This document shows, piece after piece, positions 27,041 through 35,135 of a DNA stretch of 64,000 nucleotides. Position numbers and translations under genes: made by a program. Each line of letters starts with the position of its first letter. Positions within the stretch are counted from its first letter, which is position 1. The DNA is from JAJNPS01 sp031378845 (lineage in GTDB: Bacteria; Pseudomonadota; Alphaproteobacteria; Rhodobacterales; Rhodobacteraceae): NCBI GenBank assembly GCA_031378845.1, contig JANNES010000003.1:227208-291207 (forward strand). Direction: 5' to 3'. The notes beneath the pieces were generated by a model. The model did no database searches and was not told the origin of the DNA. It saw only the letters and a program-made list of their open reading frames with translations.

Positions 27041-28183
27041 ATGCGGTCCATATCATCGGTCAGGTCCCCAAAAACGCTGGGCGTTGTGGCATTGCTGTTG
27101 CTGTCGGCCTGCGTCAACTCTGACGGCCTGGACTGGGACTTGCGCGCAGGTGCGGGCAGCCTTGATACTTCCGAAGGGGTGCGCCAGCCAACCGGCGCGC
27201 GCCCGGCCGCCGACGGGCGCGGCATCATTTCTTATCCGGGCTACCAGCTGGCCCTGGCGCAGCGCGGCGATACCGTCGCGGCCGTCGCCCAACGGCTGGG
27301 CCTGAACCCCGAGGATCTGGCCCGCACCAACGCGCTGCGCCCCGGCGATCCCTTGCGCGACGGCGAGATGCTGCTGTTGCCGACCCGCGTCGCGGGCGGT
27401 GCGGTCCAAGGCTCTGTCATCGGTGGCGGCAGTGGCGGGGTGGATGTCAGCTCCATCGCGACAACGGCACTGGACCGTGTCGGCCCTTCGCAGACGGCAA
27501 CGGCCAGCGGACCCGAGCCGATCCGCCACATCGTGGCACGCGGCGAAACCGCGTTTTCCATCGCGCGGACCTACAACGTCTCGGCGCGCGCGCTGGCGGA
27601 CTGGAACGGCCTTGGCGCCGATCTTGCGGTGCGCGAAGGCCAGCCCTTGATCATCCCGCCGACCACCGGGCCGGCACCCGTCGTGACCGAGGCGACCGTC
27701 CCCGGCCAAGGTTCGCTGACGCCGGAGCCGCCGTCGGCGACCGAACCCCTGCCGGACGAACAGACCACCCCGGCGGCCGAGACCGTGAAAGAAACACCCG
27801 CCTCACCCGACCTCGGCGAAACCCGTACCGAGGCGACGCAGACCCGCTTTGCGATGCCCGTCAACGGCAAGATCACCCGCGCTTATCAAAAGAACGAGGG
27901 CATCGACATCTCGGCGGCCCCCGGTGCCACGGTCAAGGCCGCGGCAGAGGGCACCGTGGCTGCGGTGACCAAGGATACCGGACAGGTATCGGTGATCGTC
28001 GTGCGCCATGCCGATAATCTATTGACGGTCTATGCGGGACTTGACGGGGTCAAGGTACAAAAGGGCGACAAGGTCCAGCGCGGCCAAAGCCTGGCCGTGA
28101 TCCGTGCCGGCACGCCGTCCTTCTTGCGGTTCGAAGTGCGGCGCGGCGCGCAAAGCGTCGATCCGATGCCATTCTTGCAGTAG
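27041..28183 (+). CDS. NlpD-like LysM and M23 peptidase-domain lipoprotein
   Basis: A 380-residue lipoprotein; start 27041 follows GAGG. The lipobox LLLSAC places the lipidated Cys at residue 24. Two LysM motifs follow (around residues 70-110, YQLALAQRGDTVAAVAQRLG; and 165-205, RHIVARGETAFSIARTYNVS). A Pro/Thr/Glu-rich linker leads to an M23 domain (from ~280, FAMPVNGKITRAYQKNEGIDI). The domain lacks the HxH and H-x3-D zinc residues of active M23 enzymes in what I can read, e.g. EGIDISAAPGATV, so it is probably an amidase activator like NlpD/EnvC and not a peptidase. Confidence 0.85.
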   Translation: MRSISSVRSPKTLGVVALLLLSACVNSDGLDWDLRAGAGSLDTSEGVRQPTGARPAADGRGIISYPGYQLALAQRGDTVAAVAQRLGLNPEDLARTNALRPGDPLRDGEMLLLPTRVAGGAVQGSVIGGGSGGVDVSSIATTALDRVGPSQTATASGPEPIRHIVARGETAFSIARTYNVSARALADWNGLGADLAVREGQPLIIPPTTGPAPVVTEATVPGQGSLTPEPPSATEPLPDEQTTPAAETVKETPASPDLGETRTEATQTRFAMPVNGKITRAYQKNEGIDISAAPGATVKAAAEGTVAAVTKDTGQVSVIVVRHADNLLTVYAGLDGVKVQKGDKVQRGQSLAVIRAGTPSFLRFEVRRGAQSVDPMPFLQ

Positions 28184-28201
28184 TCCCAAAGCGTACGGGC
28201 G

Positions 28202-28219
28202 TTGTTCCAGACAGAACAA
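28202..28219 (+). terminator. Possible terminator hairpin after the nlpD-like gene
   Basis: A perfect 6-bp inverted repeat TTGTTC-CAGACA-GAACAA lies 18 bp after the stop, between two convergent genes. It is short, AT-rich and lacks a clear U tract, so termination is only suggested by position. Confidence 0.3.
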
Positions 28220-28270
28220 AGGTTTGCGATGCTTTATTAAGGTCGTGGCGGGGTCTTGCACACGCGGGTG

Positions 28271-29545
28271 TCACGCCATTACTTTGCTGACCAGGACCTT
28301 GTCGATGCGCAGACCATCAAGGTCGATCACCTCCAACCGGTACCCCGCTGCCGTTGTCGCCTCGCCCAAGGCCGGCATCCGGCCAAAGAGATGCAAGACA
28401 AGCCCGGCCACCGTTTCATACTCCCCCGCAAGATCACGCGGCAGACCAAGCTGATCGCAGAACTCATCCGCAGGCATCCAGCCCGCAACCAAAAGACTGC
28501 CATCCTCGCGCGCGACCAGTGCAGGCTCGTCCGCCTCGGACGAGGCAACCGCCCCGGTGATCGCGGCAAGGATATCGCCGGTGGTGATGATGCCTTCGAA
28601 GTTCCCGTACTCGTCATAGACCAGCGCCAGATGATGCGGCGTGCCTTGCAGCACCTCCAGCACCGCAAGCGCGTCGGCTTTATCCGAAATTACCGGAACA
28701 TCGTGCACCAAAGCTTTGATATCCAGCGACTCTCGTCGCGACACCACCTGAAATACATCGGCCAGAAGGACGATCCCCGCCACATCGCCCTTGACATCTG
28801 CCACCGGCATGCGGGGCCGCGCGATCCGCCGGATTGCGGCCACGGATTCGGCTGAGCTTGCCTCCAGAAGCAGCATGTCCAACTCGTGACGTGGTGTCAT
28901 CAGGGCGCGCGCCGTCCGGTCGCCCAGTCGCATGACCCCCGCCATCATCTCGCGCTCTTCGTCTTCCAGTACGCCACCTTCATGCGCCTCGGTCAGCAGG
29001 ATATGCACCTCTTCCTCGGTCACCTTGGAGGTGTTGGCGCCGCCTTGCCCCAAGAGCAGCAAGATGATCCGCCCCGAGCGTTCCAGAAACCAGACCAGCG
29101 GTGCCGCAATCCATGACAGCGCCATCATCGCTGGCGCCATGCGAACGGCGACGGCCTCAGGGTTGCGCAAAGCCATCTGCTTGGGCACAAGTTCGCCAAT
29201 GATCAAAGAGACATAGGTGAGAACGACCACGACCCCACCGACGCCCAGCGTCACCGCGAGGTCTGCGTCCATGCCCTGCGCGATCAGCCAGTTTTGCAGC
29301 CGTACCCCCAAGGTTGCCCCCGATAGCGCACCCGAAAGCACACCCACCAGCGTGATGCCGATCTGCACGGTCGACAGGAACCGTCCCGGATTCTCGCCAA
29401 GACGCAAGGCCATCGCGGCTCCACGGTTGCGGGCCTTCAGTGGTTTCAGGCGTGCGGGGCGGGCAGAGATAATGGCAAGCTCAGACATTGCCAGCACACC
29501 ATTCAGGACAATCAGCCCAAGGACGAAAAGGATTTCACTGATCAT
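28271..29545 (-). CDS. CNNM/CorC (HlyC)-type membrane protein with CBS domains
   Basis: A 424-residue protein. The DUF21/CNNM membrane domain covers residues ~1-190 with four hydrophobic stretches (start ISEILFVLGLIVLNGVLAMSELAII). A CBS pair follows (~205-330, ALMTPRHELDML and HHLALVYDEYGNFEGIITTGDILAAI) and the CorC_HlyC domain closes it (LVAGWMPADEF). The family is linked to Mg2+/Co2+ efflux or resistance; older 'hemolysin' labels are not meaningful. Starts at 29545 and 29566 are both possible, neither with a strong ribosome site. Confidence 0.85.
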   Translation of the reverse strand: MISEILFVLGLIVLNGVLAMSELAIISARPARLKPLKARNRGAAMALRLGENPGRFLSTVQIGITLVGVLSGALSGATLGVRLQNWLIAQGMDADLAVTLGVGGVVVVLTYVSLIIGELVPKQMALRNPEAVAVRMAPAMMALSWIAAPLVWFLERSGRIILLLLGQGGANTSKVTEEEVHILLTEAHEGGVLEDEEREMMAGVMRLGDRTARALMTPRHELDMLLLEASSAESVAAIRRIARPRMPVADVKGDVAGIVLLADVFQVVSRRESLDIKALVHDVPVISDKADALAVLEVLQGTPHHLALVYDEYGNFEGIITTGDILAAITGAVASSEADEPALVAREDGSLLVAGWMPADEFCDQLGLPRDLAGEYETVAGLVLHLFGRMPALGEATTAAGYRLEVIDLDGLRIDKVLVSKVMA

Positions 29546-29633
29546 AGTGCGAACGAGATACGGCATCGCCTGACAAAGGGCAAACGCGTTGTCGGGGCGG
29601 CGCGCGACGCCGCGCGCATTGCTGCAGCAGGCC

Positions 29634-29675
29634 GGAGGGTTTCACACTCTCCGAACCACCCGTGGGATATTTATC
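29634..29675 (+). terminator. Hairpin-plus-tail element, copy A
   Basis: Stem GGAGGGT / ACTCTCC (one G-T pair) with loop TTCAC, followed by ACCCGTGGGATATTT. It lies between the CNNM gene start and the end of the DUF815 gene. The same architecture recurs at 48796, 56259 and 61501, so this is one member of a recurrent 3'-end element. Here no plus-strand gene ends before it. Confidence 0.5.
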
Positions 29676-29707
29676 AACAGAAAAAGCCAAGGGGAAACCG
29701 GCAGACC

Positions 29708-30544
29708 CTAAAGCGCCACACCGTGGCGGGCCGCGAGGTCGCAAAAGAACTGCCAGGCGACGCGCCCCGAGCGTGCGCCGCGCGTCGCCTGCCATTCAAT
29801 GGCCTCGGCGCGCAAACGGTCGGGCGGCACGGTCACACCATGGGCCGCGCAATAGCCGCCGATCATCGCCAGATATTCATCCTGACTGCAGGAATGAAAC
29901 CCGAGCCACAGCCCGAACCGGTCACTGAGCGAGACCTTTTCTTCGACCGCCTCGGACGGGCTGATGGCAGTGGAGCGTTCGTTTTCGATCATCTCGCGCG
30001 GCATGAGGTGACGACGGTTCGAGGTGGCATAAAGCAGCACATTGTCGGGTCGACCCTCGATACCGCCATCCAGGACCGCCTTGAGCGATTTGTAATGCTG
30101 GTCGTCATGGCTGAACGACAGATCGTCACAGAACAGCAAGAACCGGTGCGGCGCTTTGCGCAGATGGGTCAGCAGCCGCTGGACCGAGGGCAGGTCCTCG
30201 CGGCTCAACTCCACAATCTTGAGGCTTAGCCCCTCGGCACAGATCTGCGCATGCACGGCCTTGACGAGGCTTGATTTTCCCATCCCCCGTGCGCCCCACA
30301 AAAGCGCGTTGTTGGCGGGCAATCCCCGTGCGAAATGGCGCGTATTGTCCAAGAGCGTGTCGCGCGAGCGGTCGATGCCGACCAGCAGGCCGATATCGAC
30401 GCGCGCGACATGGGCGACCGGCTCCAGCCGGTCGGGGACGGTATGCCAGGCAAAGGCCTCTGCCAGGCCGTAGTCAGGCGGTGCCATCGGTGCAGGCGCC
30501 AGACGCTCCAGCGCCAAGGCAATGCGCTCCAGCCCATCGCTCAC
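29708..30544 (-). CDS. DUF815 AAA+ family ATP-binding protein
   Basis: A 278-residue ATPase of the DUF815 group. Walker A reads LLWGARGMGKSSLVKAV near residue 90, and FLLFCDDLSF near 140 is the Walker B region. LLYATSNRRHLMPREM and SLSDRFGLWLGFHSCSQDEYL are family marks. The GTG at 30544 overlaps the tatC stop (GTGA); an in-frame ATG at 30568 is the alternative. Co-translation with tatABC is unusual enough to note. Cellular role is not established; the fold suggests remodelling of a protein partner. Confidence 0.8.
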   Translation of the reverse strand: MSDGLERIALALERLAPAPMAPPDYGLAEAFAWHTVPDRLEPVAHVARVDIGLLVGIDRSRDTLLDNTRHFARGLPANNALLWGARGMGKSSLVKAVHAQICAEGLSLKIVELSREDLPSVQRLLTHLRKAPHRFLLFCDDLSFSHDDQHYKSLKAVLDGGIEGRPDNVLLYATSNRRHLMPREMIENERSTAISPSEAVEEKVSLSDRFGLWLGFHSCSQDEYLAMIGGYCAAHGVTVPPDRLRAEAIEWQATRGARSGRVAWQFFCDLAARHGVAL

Positions 30545-31374
30545 GAAGGCTCTTTCTCGTCGACCCAAGTGCCGTCGGCGCGCATCTGCGCCTCGCGGTC
30601 GCGCTCGAAGCGCGAGATGAGCCAGATCGAAATCTCATATAGCGGATAGATCACGCTGAACAAGATGATCTGCGACAAGGCGTCGGGCGGCGTCACGATG
30701 GCCGCCACGATCAAGATCAGCACGATGGCATACTTGCGTGTCGCCCGGAGCCCGGCCGCGGTGATGATCCCCGCCTTGCCCAGCAGGGTCAGCAGTACCG
30801 GCATCTGGAAACACAAGCCAAACGCCAGCACGAAGTTCATCGTCAGCGCCAGATAGCTTTCCATCGACCCTTGGAACACCACGCCCGCGGGGATCTCTGC
30901 CCCGGCTTCGGTCGTGCTATTGAACGAGGATTGAAAGCCGAGGAAGAAATCGAAAGCAAACGGCAATATCACATAGTAGGCGAATGCGGCACCGGCCAGA
31001 AACATCACCGGGCTGGCGATCAGAAAGGGCAAGAACGCGTTCTTTTCGGATTTATAGAGACCCGGTGCCACGAACCGCCACAACTGATACGCGATAATCG
31101 GAAACGCCATGAAGAACCCGGCCCACATCGCGATCCGGATCGCGGTGAAAAAGCCTTCCTGCGCCTTGATCAGCACCAGCTGGCAAGTCTGCCCCCGCGC
31201 AATCAGCACATCACAGATCGGATGCGACAAAAAGTTGAAGACCGGCTGCCAGATCAGGTAACCAATCAAAAAACACACCAAAAACGCTGTGATGGAGTAA
31301 AGGATGCGCGTGCGCAACTCGGCCAGATGTTCGATCAGCGGAGCAGAACTGTCGTCGATGTTGTCCGCGCTCAT
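30541..31374 (-). CDS. tatC: Sec-independent protein translocase TatC
   Basis: A 277-residue inner-membrane protein with six predicted transmembrane segments. The cytosolic N-terminus PLIEHLAELRTRILYS is the Tat signal peptide recognition region. F-x-A-FP-I in AGFFMAFPIIAYQLWRFVAPGLYKSEK is the conserved loop. It overlaps tatB by 4 bp and the DUF815 gene by 4 bp. The operon order is tatA, tatB, tatC, DUF815. Confidence 0.95.
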   Translation of the reverse strand: MSADNIDDSSAPLIEHLAELRTRILYSITAFLVCFLIGYLIWQPVFNFLSHPICDVLIARGQTCQLVLIKAQEGFFTAIRIAMWAGFFMAFPIIAYQLWRFVAPGLYKSEKNAFLPFLIASPVMFLAGAAFAYYVILPFAFDFFLGFQSSFNSTTEAGAEIPAGVVFQGSMESYLALTMNFVLAFGLCFQMPVLLTLLGKAGIITAAGLRATRKYAIVLILIVAAIVTPPDALSQIILFSVIYPLYEISIWLISRFERDREAQMRADGTWVDEKEPS

Positions 31375-31946
31375 ACAGCACCTTTGTCGGTCGGGGGAAC
31401 ATCTGCTGCGGGCTTGGCCGCTTTGGTCCGTACGCGCCCCGGTTTCTTGGCCGGTGCCAGCTCAGGTACCGCAGCGGGCGCTGCCGACACCGCGCGCAGC
31501 TTTTCGCCAGCCTCCTTGGCGATGGCGCGGCGGGCGGCGGCCTTGTCTGCAAGGGCTTGCGTCGCCGGACCAAGGGGGACAGCAGGTGCGGGCGGGGCCG
31601 CAATCGTGGCTAGGGGTGGCGTGGCGCCTGGGACGGCTGCAGGCTTTGCTGCGGCGGGCTTGGGCTTTAGCGGATCCCATTTTTCGAACTTGCGTGCCGC
31701 CTCTTTGACGGCATCCAGCCCCATGCTTTTTGCAGATGTCGCCGACTTCAGGTCTTTGGCGACATCCTTGATGCCGGATTCGTTGGCTGCCGTTTCCATC
31801 GCCCTTTGAAAATCGCGGCTCATCGACCGCAGCTTGGCGGTGAACCGCCCCAGAGTGCGGAACATCTCGGGCAGGTCCTTGGGGCCGATCACGATCAACG
31901 CGACCACCCCGATGATGACAAGCTCGGCCCAACCGATATCAAACAT
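31371..31946 (-). CDS. tatB: Sec-independent protein translocase TatB
   Basis: A 191-residue protein. A single N-terminal transmembrane helix (MFDIGWAELVIIGVVALIVIG) and amphipathic helix (KDLPEMFRTLGRFTAKLRSM) are typical. The C-terminal half is a long Ala/Pro/Lys-rich tail, likely disordered, and longer than in enterobacterial TatB but usual for this group. It follows tatA by 26 bp and overlaps tatC. Confidence 0.93.
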   Translation of the reverse strand: MFDIGWAELVIIGVVALIVIGPKDLPEMFRTLGRFTAKLRSMSRDFQRAMETAANESGIKDVAKDLKSATSAKSMGLDAVKEAARKFEKWDPLKPKPAAAKPAAVPGATPPLATIAAPPAPAVPLGPATQALADKAAARRAIAKEAGEKLRAVSAAPAAVPELAPAKKPGRVRTKAAKPAADVPPTDKGAV

Positions 31947-31972
31947 GACGCGCGCGCCCGACGATCAGGCGA

Positions 31973-32182
31973 TCACACTTTTTCCTTGTCGGGGCTGGGT
32001 GTCACATCCTTGGCCGTCTCCACCACGTCTTTTTCGATTTCCTCGGTGCCATCCTTCACACCCTTTTTGAACGCGGTGATGCCTTTGCCGACTTCGCCCA
32101 TCAGGTTGGTGATCTTGCCGCGCCCGAACAGAACCAGCACGACGACGGCGATGATCAGTAGCTGCCAAGGACCCATTTGCAT
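31973..32182 (-). CDS. tatA: Sec-independent protein translocase TatA
   Basis: A 69-residue pore-forming subunit. The start at 32182 (MQMGPWQLLIIAVVVLVLFG) follows AGGAG; longer frames upstream are spurious. The transmembrane helix is followed by RGKITNLMGEVGKGITAFKKG, with the Phe-Gly hinge and amphipathic helix. The acidic/basic tail ends DKEKV. First gene of the tat operon, divergent from the WYL-type regulator. Confidence 0.95.
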   Translation of the reverse strand: MQMGPWQLLIIAVVVLVLFGRGKITNLMGEVGKGITAFKKGVKDGTEEIEKDVVETAKDVTPSPDKEKV

Positions 32183-32302
32183 GATCGATACTCCTATGAA
32201 CCATGTGACGGTCACCCGCCGCACTCTGACATGCGTTCTAGGCGCTCTGACGCCCGGATCAAAGGGCCAACCTGTCCGTTTGCAGCCCATTGGCGCGGTC
32301 TG

Positions 32303-32320
32303 CCGACAGTATTTTGTCAG
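32303..32320. promoter_or_regulatory. Putative WYL-regulator operator 1
   Basis: Dyad CCGACA-GTATTT-TGTCAG followed by TTG, 57 bp before the first YafY-type gene. It matches the site at 32871-32888 in half-site sequence, 6-bp spacer and trailing TTG (one mismatch between arms). Autoregulation by the YafY-type protein is inferred. Confidence 0.5.
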
Positions 32321-32376
32321 TTGCTTGTCCACAGAGGCGGTTGACCGGGGCCCGTGTCAAGGTCAGGCTGAACCTT

Positions 32377-32733
32377 ATGAAACGCGACGACCGCCTCTTT
32401 GATCTGGTGCAGATCCTGCGCGATGGTCGCTTGCACACAGCGGCTGAGTTGGGCGCAACCTTGGGGGTTTCCACCCGCACGATCTGGCGCGATGTGGCGA
32501 TCATGGCGGGCTCCGGCCTGCCGATCGAGGGCGAGCGGGGCCTGGGCTACATCCTGCGCTCGGCCATTGTGCTGCCACCCACGATGCTGACCTCCGAAGA
32601 GCTGGAGGCGCTGATCGAGGGCCTGCGCAGCGTTGCGGCGCGCGAAGCGAACCCCCGCGCCCGTGCCGCCCGCAGCCTTTTGGTCAAGGTCGCCACTTTG
32701 TTGCCACAGGCGGGGATCGACGCCACGCTCTGA
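32377..32733 (+). CDS. YafY/WYL-family regulator reduced to its N-terminal HTH half
   Basis: A 118-residue protein. MKRDDRLFDLVQILRDGRLHTAAELGATLGVSTRTIWRDVAIM is the HTH_11 domain; GERGLGYILR is the wing. It ends at IDATL where the full-length paralog at 33316 continues into its WYL sensor domain. The two share the pattern R-LF-I/VL-DGRLHTA...RT-WRD...LPIEGERGxGYILR. So this copy could bind DNA but has no sensor half. Whether it is a decayed gene or a functional short regulator is open. Confidence 0.75.
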   Translation: MKRDDRLFDLVQILRDGRLHTAAELGATLGVSTRTIWRDVAIMAGSGLPIEGERGLGYILRSAIVLPPTMLTSEELEALIEGLRSVAAREANPRARAARSLLVKVATLLPQAGIDATL

Positions 32734-32870
32734 GGCCGTCGCGTGCGATCTGGGTCAGATGAGATGCCCACCAAGACAGGGCGATCGGCGGGTTTGTTGC
32801 GTTCTGCCTTTGATCTGACGCACCGGACCTAAGACAAGACGCCATGATTCTTCGGGCGTGGCAACCATTG

Positions 32871-32888
32871 CTGACAGAGTGGTGTCAG
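32871..32888. promoter_or_regulatory. Putative WYL-regulator operator 2
   Basis: A perfect dyad CTGACA-GAGTGG-TGTCAG followed by TTG, 46 bp before the start of the broken monooxygenase-like gene. It shares arms, spacer length and trailing TTG with the site at 32303. Likely operator of a flanking YafY-type regulator. Confidence 0.55.
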
Positions 32889-32934
32889 TTGGCCTCTGCC
32901 ATACCGCCTTCATTGCAACCGATGGAGTACCCGA

Positions 32935-33283
32935 TGCGCAAGACCCAGTTCCAGGACGGCCCGGTGACCGAACCGGTGATGGAAGTCGTCCGTTTCCGCC
33001 TGACCGATGGCAGTGACGAGGCGGCCTTCGTGATCACCGCGCAAGATCACCGCGCAAGGCACCGAGCCCCCCGCTGCGCGCCCAGCGCGGCCTTGTGCGC
33101 CGGGCCCTGACCCGGGCCGAGGATGGCACCTGGACCGATCACGTCATCTGGTCTTCGATGGCGATGGCGATGGCGGGCGCGGACACGATGATGGCAGCAC
33201 CGGCTTTCGGCCCGTTCATGGCGATGATCGACGGCCCGACCGTCACCATGCGCCACGACCCGGTCCACTGGCAGATGGATTGA
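32935..33283 (+). pseudogene. Broken small gene (antibiotic biosynthesis monooxygenase-like), 13-bp duplication
   Basis: Two partial frames make one ~100-residue protein. The 5' part reads MRKTQFQDGPVTEPVMEVVRFRLTDG and the 3' part LRAQRGLVRRALTRAEDGTW, TDHVIWSSMAMA, APAFGPFMAMIDGPTVTMRH. Between them GATCACCGCGCAA occurs twice in tandem (33032-33044 and 33045-33057), adding 13 bp, and a six-C run at 33067-33072 looks one C too long; removing both restores one frame. The 3' part resembles small dimeric alpha-beta barrel proteins. It lies under a candidate WYL operator and between two YafY-type genes, whose target it probably was. Confidence 0.7.
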
Positions 33284-33315
33284 CCTCGGGGCTTGCGCCC
33301 CGCCACGCTCGCGCG

Positions 33316-33990
33316 ATGCGCCGCACCGACCGCCTGTTCGAGATCATCCGGACCCTGCGCGACGGGCGGCTGCACACCGCCCGCACCATGGCCGAACGGC
33401 TTGAGGTGTCGGTCCGTACCAGCTGGCGCGACATGGCGACCCTCATCGCCTCGGGTCTGCCGGTGGAGGGGGAGCGGGGCGTCGGCTATATCCTGCGCGA
33501 GCCGATTGCCTTGTCCCCCCTGACGCTGACCCCGGACGAGGTGATGGCGCTGACCCTGGGGTTGAAGCTGGTCAGTGTCGGCGCAGACCCGTCTTTGGCA
33601 CCGGCGGCAGCATCCTTGCGGGCCAAGGTCGACGCGGTGATCCCAGCCCGTCTGCTGCCCGGTGCCGAAGATGGCCATTGGGTCTATCCCGGCACCGAAG
33701 CGCTGGCCGCCGCCCGCCACCTGCCGGGCCTGCGCCGCGCGGTCCGCATCCGCGAACGCGTGATCCTGACCTACCGCGACGGCGACGGGCGCGTCTCATT
33801 GCGCCCCGTCCGCCCGCTGATCCTCGAATACTGGGGCCGGGTCTGGACGCTGGCCACATGGTGCGAAACCCGCGCGGCGTTTCGCAGCTTTCGCGTTGAC
33901 CGGATCGATGCGGTGACTGCAAGCGGAGACATCTTTCCCGACGATTCCGACCGGGGTCTTGCCGCTTATCGCGTCGGCCTCAGCGGTTGA
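33316..33990 (+). CDS. YafY/WYL-domain transcriptional regulator (full length)
   Basis: A 224-residue regulator. Residues 1-60: HTH_11 (MRRTDRLFEIIRTLRDGRLHTARTMAERLEVSVRTSWRDMATL), wing GERGVGYILREP. A linker leads to the WYL domain (~135-215) with VILTYRDGDGRVSLRPVRPLILEYWGRVWTLATWCETR and FRSFRVDRI. The start at 33316 is where homology begins. It follows the pseudogene by 32 bp and is likely the active partner of the two operator-like dyads. Its stop overlaps the end of the convergent ABC ATPase gene by 11 bp. Confidence 0.85.
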   Translation: MRRTDRLFEIIRTLRDGRLHTARTMAERLEVSVRTSWRDMATLIASGLPVEGERGVGYILREPIALSPLTLTPDEVMALTLGLKLVSVGADPSLAPAAASLRAKVDAVIPARLLPGAEDGHWVYPGTEALAAARHLPGLRRAVRIRERVILTYRDGDGRVSLRPVRPLILEYWGRVWTLATWCETRAAFRSFRVDRIDAVTASGDIFPDDSDRGLAAYRVGLSG

Positions 33991-35083
33991 GGCCAAAGAC
34001 GAAACACCGGTCGCGGCGGATCATCAGCCACAGCACGGTACCGGCCTCCGGCAAGAACACCCCCGGAACCGAGGCTGTCAGCCGCAAACCATCAAACTCC
34101 ATCACGAAATCGACCAGCGACTCGCGCCCCAGATAGCGTGCGCGCACAACTGTGCCGCGCGCCGCCGTCCCCTCCAACGGGGTCGGATTTGGCCCCCGGC
34201 CAGCGCGGTCAAAGTCGATTTTCAGATGCTGCGGGCGGATGACGATATCAACCTCGGCGCCGTCCGCATGACCCGGTGTCAGGAACGCGCCAAACGGCGT
34301 CTCGGTCAACGCCCCCCGCGACACACCACGGATCACATTGATATCGCTGAAGAACGCTGCAGCAGCGCGATCCATCGGCGAGTTGTAGATGTTGTAGGGT
34401 GCGCCACGCTGGACGATCCGCCCGCCCCGCATCAATGCAATCTCGTCAGCCATGCGCATCGCCTCGTCGGGCTCATGCGTGACAAGAACGACAGCAGTAC
34501 CCTCTTCTTTCAAGATCTCCAACGTGGTGTCGCGGATGCCGTCGCGCAGCCGGTTGTCGAGGCCCGAGAACGGCTCATCCATCAACATGACGCGCGGGCG
34601 CGGGGCCAGCGCGCGCGCCAGCGCCACACGCTGCTGCTCGCCGCCCGACAACTGATGCGGATGCTTGGCCGCGAACCCGTCCAGATTGACCCGCTCCAGC
34701 AATTCGGTCACCCGGGCCGCCTTGATGGCTCGGTCGCCTTTCAAACCAAAGGCCACATTCTCGGAAACCGAGAGATGCGGGAAAAGTGCGAAATCCTGAA
34801 ACATCAGCCCGACATGACGCGCCTCGGGCGGCACATGCAGGCCCGTCGCTGCCATGCACACCCCGTCGATCCAGATCTCGCCTGCGTCAGCCCGCTCGAC
34901 CCCCGCGATCATCCGCAAGGTTGTGGTCTTGCCGCAACCTGATGGTCCCAGCAGGCAGGTGACCTGACCCGCCGCAACCGAAAGCGACACGTCATCCACC
35001 ACGGCTCTGCCGCCAAAGGCACGCGTCAGCCCCTTGACCTCCAGTCGGGTCGCTTCTCGGCGGGGTGCGGTCGGATCGGGCAT
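33980..35083 (-). CDS. ABC transporter ATP-binding protein (FbpC/PotA-like)
   Basis: A 367-residue ABC ATPase with a C-terminal TOBE domain. Walker A GPSGCGKTT, Q-loop MFQDFALFPHLSV, signature LSGGEQQRVALARAL, Walker B VMLMDEPFSGLD, H-loop LVTHE. The C-terminal region (DIVIRPQHLKIDF, YLGRESLVDF) is of the FbpC/iron(III) or spermidine type. No permease or binding-protein gene is adjacent, so it is either an orphan or serves a transporter encoded elsewhere. Start 35083 follows AAGG. Confidence 0.85.
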   Translation of the reverse strand: MPDPTAPRREATRLEVKGLTRAFGGRAVVDDVSLSVAAGQVTCLLGPSGCGKTTTLRMIAGVERADAGEIWIDGVCMAATGLHVPPEARHVGLMFQDFALFPHLSVSENVAFGLKGDRAIKAARVTELLERVNLDGFAAKHPHQLSGGEQQRVALARALAPRPRVMLMDEPFSGLDNRLRDGIRDTTLEILKEEGTAVVLVTHEPDEAMRMADEIALMRGGRIVQRGAPYNIYNSPMDRAAAAFFSDINVIRGVSRGALTETPFGAFLTPGHADGAEVDIVIRPQHLKIDFDRAGRGPNPTPLEGTAARGTVVRARYLGRESLVDFVMEFDGLRLTASVPGVFLPEAGTVLWLMIRRDRCFVFGLNR

Positions 35084-35135
35084 GTTACCTTAGCAAATTG
35101 CTCGGAAAAGTCCGTATCAGGCGGTGGACTGCGCA

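Noticed and set aside
28271..29545. Hemolysin
   Set aside because: The DUF21-CBS-CorC_HlyC architecture belongs to ion-efflux type membrane proteins; the toxin label is historical.
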